This document shows, in pieces, positions 1-9,200 of a stretch of 10,250 nt of DNA; the stretch's first letter is position 1; the number at the start of each line of letters is the position of its first letter. The position numbers and the translations under genes are program-made. The stretch comes from Auxenochlorella pyrenoidosa (taxonomy: Eukaryota; Chlorophyta; Trebouxiophyceae; Chlorellales; Chlorellaceae): the NCBI GenBank assembly GCA_001430745.1, contig KQ482066.1, positions 82,172 to 92,421 of the forward strand, given 5' to 3'. Below the pieces are notes generated by a model. The model was not told where the DNA came from and did not search any database. It was given only the letters and a program-made list of their open reading frames with translations.

Positions 1-1150
1 CTGTCGCTGGTGGTCTGCTGCTGGCCGGTGAGGAAGAGCGCGGCGGCGTCCTCGTTGGTGCCGTACCAGTCCAGCCCCGCCTGCAGGCCCTCCACCTCGG
101 GCTTGGTGCTGTCGGGGGCGGGGGCAGCGCCCGCCTGGCCCACGTTGGCGGGGGTGTCCAGCGGGTTGCCGACTGCGAGGGGGAGGGGGGGGAAGTGGGG
201 CCAGGAGATGTGAGGGCTGGGGGGTTGTTACATGCGGCTGGGAAGTGCAGGCTGCATGCTCCCCAAGAGCTGACCCAACCCCACTGCAGATGCGCGATTT
301 GACGCACACCACCCAGCTCAGATCAGACTGGACCATTGCTGGACGACACTGGCGCTGCATGCCAACGCTAGATAGCCTGGTAGAACGATGACGCACCTGC
401 AGGTGTAAGCGGCTTGGGGCGCGGCGCCGACGGCGGGTGCAGCAGCTTGCCCTGCTTGGACGCCTTGCTGCGAGCGCGGCGGTGGCTGCCAGCACGGCTA
501 GAGCCTGTGACAGCGCGGGGCAGCAGGCGCATGGGTGCATCCGCGAGGAAGAAGGGGGCGGCAGGCAGAAGGTGGAGCGTGCGGCGGAGGGGCGGGATGG
601 CCCCATCGCAGCGCGCAGCCTTCCCATGCCCCCGCCTACCGTGGTGCTGCTTGGGTGCGCCAGGGAAGGGGCGAAGCGGGCCGGAAATGCCCGCAACACT
701 GCCGCCGCCATAGTGCTGCTGTGTACGCCGCCAGTTCTCCTGCCGCATGTCACTGAGGCTGGGCACCTGACCAAAGAAGCCCAGCTGCGTGCTGACGCCG
801 CGCTGCTTCTGCACGCCGCGGCTACGCGAGTCCAAGCCGCTGCCGCGTCGGCCGCGCTTCTTCCGCTTGCCGCCAGGCTGCTGCTGCTGCTGTTGCTGCG
901 CCGCGGGGTGGACCGCGCCTTGCTGTTGCTGCTGCTGCTGGTAGGCCAAGGAGGATGGAGGCAGCGCCGAGTGGCCTCCCTCGCGTGCGGGCGGCGGCCC
1001 CGCGGGCAGCGGTGGCTGGCCTGGAAGCGGCAGTGGCGGTCCCATGGGCAGCGGGGGAGGCCCGGCGGGCTGGTAGCGCGCTTGCTGGAAGAAGAGCTGC
1101 GGCCCAGCGTCTGGAGGCTGCTGCAACACCTGCATCGTGTGCTCTCTCAT
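1..1150 (-). CDS. Pro/Gln-rich low-complexity protein, 5' part, two (possibly three) exons, runs off left edge
   Basis: I do not recognise this protein. Exon A reads from the ATG at 1150 down to 397. The donor CAG|GTGCGT begins at 396, and the acceptor CTCGCAG ends at 173, so the intron is 173-396 (224 nt). Exon B is 172-1. The junction is phase 1 (G + TC gives Val252) and both sides stay open, giving about 308 residues before the edge. Features in order: a Pro-rich N-terminus (residues 28-55, PPLP-type motifs), two Gln7 tracts (71-77 and 85-91), a strongly basic KRKKRGRRG (95-103) that could be a nuclear or RNA-contacting signal, and a less repetitive block around 118-150 (VPSLSDMRQENWRRTQQHY) that may be the conserved part. 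The last exon has a compositionally normal stretch, LDWYGTNEDAAALF. A second intron (639-505) is possible. The start is uncertain because the frame stays open upstream and an acceptor-like site ends at 1154. The coding call is good; the function is unknown. Confidence 0.7.
505..639 (-). other. Possible optional in-frame intron inside the minus-strand gene
   Basis: Read on the minus strand, CACG|GTAGGC provides a donor at 639 and CTGTCACAG an acceptor ending at 505. The segment is 135 nt, a multiple of three. Both flanks are phase 1, so the frame is kept whether it is removed or retained. The residues it would encode (about 171-215) look less like the rest of the protein, being Arg/Leu/Ala-rich without the Gln or Pro pattern. 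Either model is possible from sequence alone. Confidence 0.4.
878..940 (-). repeat. Two glutamine-codon tracts (CAG/CAA), seven codons each
   Basis: On the plus strand these are runs of CTG broken by TTG, at 878-898 and 920-940. On the minus strand each encodes seven glutamines (CAG with occasional CAA), separated by a short Ala/Pro/His/Val/Gly linker. The CAA interruptions fit selection on the protein sequence and limit pure triplet slippage. Length variation between strains would be expected. Confidence 0.85.
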
Positions 1151-1153
1151 AGC

Positions 1154-1180
1154 CTGAAGACGAAAGTGCGAAAGAATGAG
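1154..1180 (-). other. Acceptor-like site immediately 5' of the minus-strand ATG
   Basis: On the minus strand a pyrimidine-rich run (CTCATTCTTTCGCAC followed by TTTCGTCTTCAG) ends in AG at 1154, four bases before the ATG at 1150. It resembles a 3' splice site, and the frame upstream has no nearby stop. The gene may have an upstream exon, either a spliced 5' leader or extra coding sequence. No donor could be assigned. Confidence 0.3.
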
Positions 1181-1277
1181 GGCATGGGACGCGCTGGGGG
1201 TTGAAATGGGCCCGCAGCTTCCACAGCAGAACCAGCATGGGCCTCACCAAGCGCATCTGGGCCTGGCACCCGTCCAT

Positions 1278-1291
1278 ATTTCGCGCGAAAT
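1278..1291. promoter_or_regulatory. Perfect palindrome matching the E2F/DP consensus on both strands
   Basis: The sequence ATTTCGCGCGAAAT is its own reverse complement over 14 bp. Its core TTTCGCGCG fits TTTSGCGCS, the E2F-DP binding consensus of animals and plants, read identically on either strand. It lies about 130 bp upstream of the minus-strand start codon, a normal promoter distance, and about 1.75 kb from the plus-strand gene. It would therefore most naturally act on the minus-strand gene, linking it to G1/S control. Occupancy is inference. Confidence 0.4.
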
Positions 1292-2836
1292 GGCGCAGAG
1301 GCGTTTCAGGCCCGGCGAGGGGCCCTAGGCCGTACTTGGGCTTGGTGGTCCCGTCTACCGCCGCTGCCGCGGGGCGACGCCGAGAGGTGAACAGGCCGCA
1401 TTTGCGCTAGCCCTCCACTGGACTTGAGTCTGCGCAGGTGCATCAACACAGCGATGTCTTCTTTCATCAGGGCTCAGCAGAACCATGTGGCGCCTTGAGC
1501 TGTTGCGCTGCCTCACAGCCACGGCAGCTGCTGGGTGCGATGCTTCACCGTTCAGGCGTTGGGGATGTATGCTGCGGCCCACATTCACCCTCGGCTAGTT
1601 GCCACAAGTGCTTGCAAGCTCCCTGGCAGCCAAGTGTATGGACAATCTCAGACGGTCTGCCTCAACGCCTTCATGGTGGCCATGGCTCCCAGGCCAGCCC
1701 CCAAATGGTGTTGTGGGCCACGGCGTTGCATTGCCAGCAGCAGCGTGCACTCAATGTTTCAATGGCCTGCCCCTGAAACGCACAATGGGGCATGCACACA
1801 TCAATCGTCAAATATCTGCACGTGATGCCAGCCACACCTCTCGGCATTAATCTGCGTGTTCAGCCCTGTGCATGGCCGTGCATCGCCGTCAGCAGCAGGC
1901 TTTTGGATGTCTGGTACTCCCTGCGCAGCCACCTGACCAGACAACCCATGCGAAAGCAGGTTACGTCGTATAAGACGAGGTGAGTCAAAGTCGTGTTGCC
2001 CTTAGACAGGGCCTGCATGCCAAGGGGCATGAGCAGTCATCGAGACCTGCTTTGACCTGCCTGTTGCCAGCTTAGCTCTGCACCAACAGTGGCAGCTGAA
2101 TGAGCGGAAGGGTGCATGGAAGGCTTGTACGTCAAGAGAAGACGACTTTAAAGAAGGACCTGGAGGGACTAGTGCCTTGAAAGAGGCGGCATAGCCCTCT
2201 GCATGTGCATGCCAGGCGTGGTACTGGGGCCTGGCCGCTGTGGCAGGGAAGGTGAGCAGGCACGTCGTCGGCAAGCCATGGTTTAGTGCTGCACAGAGCC
2301 CTGCTCTGCACAGGATTTATGTGCAATCACGTCTCATATATTTGCTCTCAGCAACCATATTTACTGGGGCAGGTCAAGTTGACGTCCAGCACTATGTGAC
2401 GCAGGCGGCAGGCCTAGGGGCGGTGCTGCCACAGCACGAAACTGCTGGATGGCCGCTGGTACCTCCGCTGCTCGTCTTGACTACTCCTACGACGGTTTGG
2501 AATACTCGAGCTGTTCCTCGCCTGATGCAGCCCTAGCTGCCATGTCAACCCTCCCGAGGCACGACCCCCAGCCCAGCTTTGCTTGAGCCTTGCTTGCTCA
2601 GGCATCAAAGCACTCTGCACCGCGCTCCCCCTGAGACAGAAGGTGCATACAGACGCCCTTGAGGTGCGCTCGTGCTTCTCCTTGCTTAATCTGCGTGCGC
2701 AGCTGCAGGAAGGGCTGCCAGTGTGTTGCCAAGGCCCAACAGGAGGCCCATGGATGGCTGGAGGGCTTGCCCCGCGCACCACCTCGCCTGCTCCACACAC
2801 CTGCTGCCTTTAGGCCTGCAGAGCTGCCTGCAAAGC

Positions 2837-2845
2837 GTTTATAGC
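2837..2845 (+). promoter_or_regulatory. Weak TATA-like element upstream of the plus-strand gene
   Basis: GTTTATAGC is one of few A/T-rich hexamer-like motifs upstream of the start at 3046, about 200 bp away. That would imply a 5' leader of about 170 nt. An A/T-richer stretch follows at 2941-3020, including AATAAAG. Algal promoters often lack a TATA box, so this is only a candidate. Confidence 0.15.
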
Positions 2846-3045
2846 ACTAAGGAGAGAGCTGGGGTGGGTGATGATGCTGACAAGGTCGGTTGCCGCACTC
2901 TGCCGCTCCGCCACAGCCCGCAGACCCGCCCGCGATGCCCACCTAAATTATTCCTCATTATCGCCTCGATCAGCCTTGCAGGGCATCTCTTGAGGACACG
3001 AATATTGTTGAATAAAGCTTCTGAAGCTCTCTGAACACGGCCAGC

Positions 3046-3287
3046 ATGGCGTCCGGGCAGGGCAGCCCCGGAAGCAGCCGCCACGGCGTCTACGAGAGCA
3101 AGCCGCAGCTGCGCGTGGCCGTCCCCCAGCGCACCGGCAGCAATGGCGGCACAGCGGGCGAGAAGCGCGCTGCGCCAGCAGCAGAGGAGAGGGGCCCAGC
3201 GGCGCCGCCAGCAGAAGGCCTGCCGCCGGCAGAAGGGGAGCCACACATCGCGGCGCCGACGGCCAAGCGACAGCGCTTGGAACTGCC
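3046..3287 (+). other. Exon 1: N-terminal segment with Myc-like basic motif
   Basis: This exon encodes residues 1-80 plus two bases of codon 81. The first 40 residues are Ser/Gly/Arg/Ala-rich with only two acidic residues (E17, E39), which could pass as an algal organelle transit peptide. Residues 41-70 are Ala/Pro/Glu-rich. Residues 71-79 read PTAKRQRLE, close to the c-Myc type monopartite nuclear signal (P-A-A-K-R-V-K-L-D). The two readings predict different compartments and cannot be settled by eye. Confidence 0.55.
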
Positions 3288-6200
3288 GTGAGTCGGCGAC
3301 TGAGCCTGTTTATCGCCCGTAAAAGTGGGGTTGCCGGGTGGGCGGCGTGCAATGGTTGTGCAAGATGAGCCCTGGCCTGGAGCGTAGGTGGGGAGGGGTG
3401 CCCGACCAACTCCCTGCGCTGTTAGATTGCTAACCAAGCACACGATACACAGCGAAGACTTGGAACCCCTTTGTATTATCCCGCCACAGGCCCACGGCTG
3501 ATGCCACACAGCAGGGTCAGCAGCAGACGGCCACGCCTCATGGTGAGGGTGGCAGGCCCAACCGTACAGCACTCCCGCCTCTAACCAGCACATGCCAAGC
3601 TGGATGTGGACATGAAGCTTCTGTCCGGTCCTGGCACTGGCCCTTGCTGCTGGCACGGCAGCACTGCAGCGCACTGGTTCATGAGGACTTCCACCATGCA
3701 GCCCATCGCCCATTTAAGTCCTCTTGCACCCTGCTGCTGGCCCTCCCGCAGGGCTCATGAGAGCTGAGTACGCCAGCAGCAGCCAGCCCGCCAGCCCAGT
3801 GGCGGCAGGGTCCTACCCGGCCAGCCCCTATGGCCAGGGCCACTCCCCCGCCTACACCGCCAGCTCCATGCCTGGTGAGGGCTGCAGAGGGCGCCGCAGC
3901 CGCGTTTAGTGACCTGCCTGCCTGCCCACCGGTGCAGCTCTGCCCACGCCAGCGCGAGCCTGCTGCAGCGCGTGCACCCCTGCCCTAAAGCCAACCACTT
4001 CCCTCCTGGCTGGTTTGCGTCTGTTTTGCTGGCTGCAATTACGGCATGTATGCTGGGGCCTGCGATGCAAGCTGACGGGCGCAGTGCAGGGGGAGAAAGC
4101 CTTTCCCGGGGAAGGCTTCTCCGGAGGTGGGGCAGTGCCCACCAGTGCCCAGAGAGAGTGTGAATTATCAACCTGCATGTGCGCCTCCGCCATGCACCAC
4201 CTGTCGAGCCCATGGCTGCTCACCCTGCTCCCTGCAGGTGGTCAGTGGGTGTGGCAGCCAGATGCCTCTGGATATGGCGCCTACAGCGGTGGCCATGGCG
4301 GCTGGGCCTGGGCGCCAGCGCCGCCACAGGCCCCGCCCCCGCCACCTGCTTACTACAGCCCGCAGTACCCAGGCGCCTGGGGCCCGCCCACTCCTGGTGT
4401 GCCGCCGGCCCCTGCAGGAGCCTACGGCTACGGCCCCGTGCACCCTTATGCTGGTGGGCTGGGTGCAATGTCGTGTGCTGCCGACTGCCAGCCCTAGATT
4501 TGGGCGACGCTGCTTGCTCTTGAAGGCATAGGCATGCCTGCAGAGCAGTGACACGGTGCCTGGTGACCTGGCCTGCCAGCAAGCACTGTGCCTGCCGGCT
4601 AACCCGCAGTCACAGGCATCCCTGGCACACGCCAGTGTGCACGGCAGCCAGGAGGACATGCTTCCTGCTGGCACACACTGCATGTTCTAACCGAGTTGGC
4701 ACTTGTTCTTTCCCCTGCACAACTTCTCGCCCTGGTGCCTCCTCAGGGCACTACCTGCCCCCGGGCACACCCCCGCCGCCAGGCCCTCCCCATGGCTACG
4801 GCTACTACGGGCCCCCCCCACCGCCGGCGCACTATCCAGCATATGGTTCGTCGCCGTATGCCGTGCCCAGCGGTCAGCCGCGCCCGCCGGGGGGTCCGCC
4901 TGCGCCTCAAAGGCCGCGGCCCCCAGGCGGCACGGCTGCACGCTTCGAGGGGCCCAGGGACCCAGCCAAGGCTGCAGCGGTGGCCATCAACCGGCGCATG
5001 ACAGCGGCGGAGACGGCGCGCGAGATCTTTGACATTGTCGAGCGGGTGAGGCGGCAGGGTTGCGGTTTCAGGGGCCACGCCCACCGGTGGCATGGCGACA
5101 GCCCTGGCTTGCAGTGCACATCCTGCTGGTTGACCTCCAGCCTTGCAGGTGCAGGCAGAGTGGCGGTGGGCAGGGATGCAGCGATGGGTCAGGCCACTGC
5201 AAGGTGGGCGGCTTCCCTCCCTCGCTGCCGGCGTGTGACCTGCGGGCCTGCCGTCCCCGAGCCCCCATGCCCCGCAGGAGCACCCCCAGTTTGACACCGT
5301 CTGCCTGGCCACAGCCATGCACAAGCTGGCCAACCTGCGGGGCGCGCCCAACCTGCACGCACAGATCGTGCAGGCCCCCGAGTTCTTCAAGCTCAAGCAG
5401 CTGATCCGTGAGCCCTGCTGCGCACTGCTCTTCTGCACTCATGCAATCACCGCGATGCTTGCGTTCTGCCAGGGGGCCTGGCTGTGTCTCCGCCACACCA
5501 CAGATGATCATCATGTGCTGCACTGCACCTGGCGCGCCCCCTCCCCCACCCCTTCCTTACGTGCAGTCCAGCGCCGCAAGGAGTTCACAGCCCGCAACCT
5601 GTCCAACACGCTGTGGAGCCTGGCCAAGGCTAACCACCACCCAGGTGTGTCGCGTTGTGGGGCAGACCCTGAACAGGGAGCTGCCATGAGGCGCATGAGC
5701 GCCACGCAGCCTGCTCGCCTGTGCATCTGGTTGGGCGGCTCATTGCCTGTGCCCCAGCTGCTGCCTGCCCTGCAGGCGATGACTTCCTGTCGGCCCTGGC
5801 GGTTGAGGTCAAGGCCAAGGCGGGCCAGGGCAACGCCCAGAACGTGGCCAACATGCTCTGGGCCTTTGCCACGCTGGGTGAGCTCGCAGCGCGTGGGCGG
5901 AGGTGGGGGGAAGGCTCGCTGCCTTGTGGCTAGCCCAGCAGGGGCAGAGGGCGGCAGCTGGCCATAGTCTTGCCTCCAGGGCGAGAGACCTTGCCCACCA
6001 GGCCACTGTGCAGCATCAGCGCAGCTCAAGCTGGCGCACTTCACACCAGGCGTGCTGAGAAACGGAGGTGCTTTGCCGCAACGGGGCGCGCAGGTGCACC
6101 CCTCTTAGCCCTGCCACCGCTTGCGTGCCTGCCGCCGCAGGCCACCACCCCGGGGACGACGTCATGCAGGCGCTGGCAGAGGCGGTGAAGAGCAAGCTGT

Positions 6201-9200
6201 GGGAGTTCACCGCTCAGGTGGGGTGGCGGCACTGTATGGCGATGGCATGAGGGGAATGGTTGGTGATGCGCTGATAGCCTTGCCAGAGGCACCTCTGCAG
6301 CCGGTCCGGCTTGCTGGATGCCCCCAATCCCATACCCCCCACCCCATCACAACGACACCGACCTGCACACACGACGCCCGCACAGGGGAGCTGGACCGTG
6401 TAGCGGTGCCCAGCTGCTGTCAACGAGCTTCCCCACCCCCAAACCCCACCACCCCACACCACCACCCCCCACGCCTAACCACTCTGGGCCGCAGAACATG
6501 TCCAACACCGTGCTGGCCTTTGCCAAGCTGGAGTTCCAGCCGGGGGAGGCGGTGCTGGAGGGGCTGGCGCGGGAGGCGGTGGCCAAGATCTCGACCTTCT
6601 CGCCCCAGGTGCGCCGCCAGAACCCCCGGGCCTCTCACGTGCTGGCGTGCAGCAGTGCTGCACCGCTGTGAGGCTGCCGGGCAGGTAAGACGTGTAGCCG
6701 CCGCCGCGCCCCGCTCAGGAAGCACAGGTTCTTGCAAGCTGGGCTGGTCAGGTGGGCGCACCTGCGCCGGTTCTGCCTCCTGTGCACCATCTCGCCCTTC
6801 TCCGCCGGCCGTGGGATGGTCAAGCCCAGGACAACCCGATCCTGCTGTGCACGCCTCTCCACCCTGCTCACCAGGGCTGCTGCTCACGCTGCCCCTGCAG
6901 GCCCTGTCCAACACGCTGTGGGGCCTGAGCAAGCTGGGCATCCAGGCGGACGAGCTGATGCGAGGCATCGGCGCGCAGGCGCGCTCCCGCCTGGCTGAGT
7001 TCAACTCGCAAAACCTGGCCAACTCGGTGAGGCCCGGTGGCGGCTAGCCCTGCCCCTCCCAGCACCCTGCGCGGCTGGGCACGGGCGGCAAGGCCTGCCG
7101 AGCACTGTCCAGGCTTGAGGACGATGTTGTGTTCTCAGGGCCATGCTGAACCAGTGTGCTGCCCCCCCGTAGGTGTGGGCCTATGCCAACATCGGGCTGA
7201 ACCCCGGGGAGGACCTGCTGCAGGTCGGGCTGGGTGGGCAGAGGCCTGGGTCACGCAGGGCGACAGTGGCAGCCACTGTCAGTGGACACGGATGCCAGGC
7301 CCAACACATTCAACCAGCATGGCGCTGGCACCACCCTTCCCACCCAATTACCCACTCCACCCCGCGGTGTGCAGGACTTTGCCAGCGCCGCCATCCACAA
7401 GATGCCCGAGTTCTCCCCGCAGGCAAGCAGGTCAATGCGCATGCCAGCCAGCCTGGCAGTCGCATGCCGGTACCACGTGTGGACTGCGGCTTGGCGATCC
7501 ATGCGGGGCGGGGCGCTTTGAAGCCATTGGAAGGCTCTGGCGTGAGCGGCAAGCAGCGCTGGGCTCGTGGCCGCCGAGCCTCACCGGGCACCCATCCCAC
7601 CACCCACACATCCCACCTCCCAACAGAATCCCAAATCAGAACACGTTCCCCTAGGCCTGCGCAGAACATCTCCAACTTCCTGTGGGCCTTTGCCAAGCTG
7701 GAGCTGCACAACCCCGACCTCTTTGCAGAGGGTGGGTCCGCGGCGCCAGGCTGCCGCCGCAATGCAGCCGGGGGTGCACCGATAAGGCTCATTCTACCCT
7801 AGCTTCCTTGTTGACAGACCGCAAATTCATGCCCTGCTTGGGTTAAATCTTCTCTCCACTGCCTGCGTCTGCATGCTGATGCCCCAAGCCGGCAACACCC
7901 CCCTCCCTTCCGCCCGCCCTGGTGCAGCCGGGCGGCACGGCGCACGCGTCATGCACACCTTCACCCCCCAGTCCATCTCCAACATGCTCTGGGCCTACGC
8001 CACGCTGGCAGAGTGCCCCGACCCCACCTTCCTGCATGTGAGAGGCCCCGCTTGCACGCAATACAGCCCCCCCCCCCCCCCCCCCCTCCCCCCCGGCCCC
8101 CCGCCTGACATGCACGCCTGTCGCACGTAGGCATGCTGACATCAGCCCTCGGCCCCGTCCAGCTCCCACCCCGTGCAGCAACTCGGGCGCAGCAGCTCAC
8201 CCTGTCGTTCCCCCCAATCCCCTCTACCCTCCCCAGGCCCTGGTGGCCCACGCGCACCGCCTGCTGCCCGACTTCTCGCCCCAGAACCTGAGCAACACCG
8301 CCTGGGCGCTGGCCACCCTCAAGGAGTGCGACACCGTGCGCTCACTGCACAAGGTTGGCGGGGATGGGGGTGGAGTCGGCATGTGGGGTTGACGCAAAGG
8401 CAGCAGCCTGCAATGCATGCCGCGCCCCCTGCCTCTGCTACGGGTCTTTCCCATGACAGGGTGACAAGGCCGTAGTGCCAAGGAAATGCCAGGTGGTGGA
8501 CTGCTGGGGCGTGCAACGGATAGCTTTGCCCTCTCCTGCCGGGCTCATGCATCCCCGCCTGATGCGCGCATCGCTGCCTGCTTCACGGTCAGCCAGCCTG
8601 GCTTCCCGCCCGCACTGCCCGCAGGGGCTGCTCATCGCCTGCTGCGCCGAGGTGGAGCACCGGCTGGGGGACCCCGAGGTGGCGGAGAGCTTCTCGCGGC
8701 AGCACCTGGCCAACTTTGTGTGGGCGCTGGCCACCCTGGAGCACGACCCGGGTGAGGGGCAGACGAGGGGCCGGCTGGGGAGTGGAGTGGAGGCGCCGCA
8801 CAGCGTTCCATCAGGTGTGCAGGCAGCGCCCCCAGCGCGCATCCCTCTCCACCTGTGCTGCTTTCAAGTGAAGACAGCTCTCTTCCCGTCGGCTCCCGCG
8901 CTTGCGCTCATTTTCCTTCCGCCACACCCTGCCCTCCCCGTGCAGGCAAAGCCGCCCTGCTGGCCATTGCCGATGCCCTGGTGCAGCGCTCCGACCTGTG
9001 CAACCCGCAAGAGGTGTCCAACAGCGGTGAGCCCGCTCCCATCGCGAGCCTTTTTGCCGACAATGCTGTAGGATTGTGCCAGGCGCTGCAGCCGCCAGCA
9101 AGGGCGGGGCAGGTGGCAGGGCAACCGCGGGACGGGCACGGAGGAGACAACAAACACTCATTTTAGGCTGAACGCCACGAGCACCTGCCCGCTGCTCGCT

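Larger units (their letters stand above)
1154..3045. other. Intergenic region between divergent genes, no convincing gene
   Basis: About 1.9 kb separate the minus-strand start (1150) from the plus-strand start (3046). Open frames here are short and overlap one another on both strands. They show neither the codon bias nor the splice-consistent reading seen in the flanking genes. The region is less GC-biased than the coding exons, particularly near 2940-3030. It should contain both promoters and 5' leaders. The clear elements are the palindrome at 1278-1291 and a pyrimidine-rich acceptor-like site on the minus strand ending at 1154. A small multi-exon gene or a non-coding RNA cannot be excluded. 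I saw no tRNA or transposon structure. Confidence 0.6.

Noticed and set aside
437..1204. 255-codon open frame on the plus strand
   Set aside because: It is the antisense of the minus-strand gene; its Leu runs are the reverse of the Gln tracts. The minus strand has a matching splice junction and more plausible composition.
822..1277. 151-codon minus-strand open frame starting upstream of 1150
   Set aside because: It is in another frame from the Pro/Gln-rich protein, and its Ala/Arg-rich content is typical of a GC-rich shadow frame. It does not continue across the 396/173 intron.
1438..2800. Small open frames on both strands in the intergenic region
   Set aside because: All are 60-130 codons, overlap each other, are rich in Cys/His/Gln/Trp without motifs, and lack consistent codon bias. 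None was supported as a gene.
2839..3713. Several overlapping minus-strand open frames of 135-207 codons
   Set aside because: They overlap exons 1-2 of the repeat gene in antisense, are Ala/Arg/Pro/Cys-rich without motifs, and run through its donor and acceptor sites.
4743..5523. Long minus-strand open frames (231 and 151 codons)
   Set aside because: They are shadows of exons 5-6; the plus strand has in-phase splice joins and recognisable repeat protein, the minus strand does not.
6121..7047. 308-codon plus-strand open frame
   Set aside because: It reads through three introns, changes composition abruptly, and only matches the repeat motif in its last part (6901-7026), which is exon 11. The spliced model gives continuous 38-residue periodicity.
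8475..9071. 198-codon plus-strand open frame covering exon 17
   Set aside because: It includes intron sequence on both sides; its repeat-like core corresponds to exon 17 alone and ends at the GTGAGG donor at 8752.
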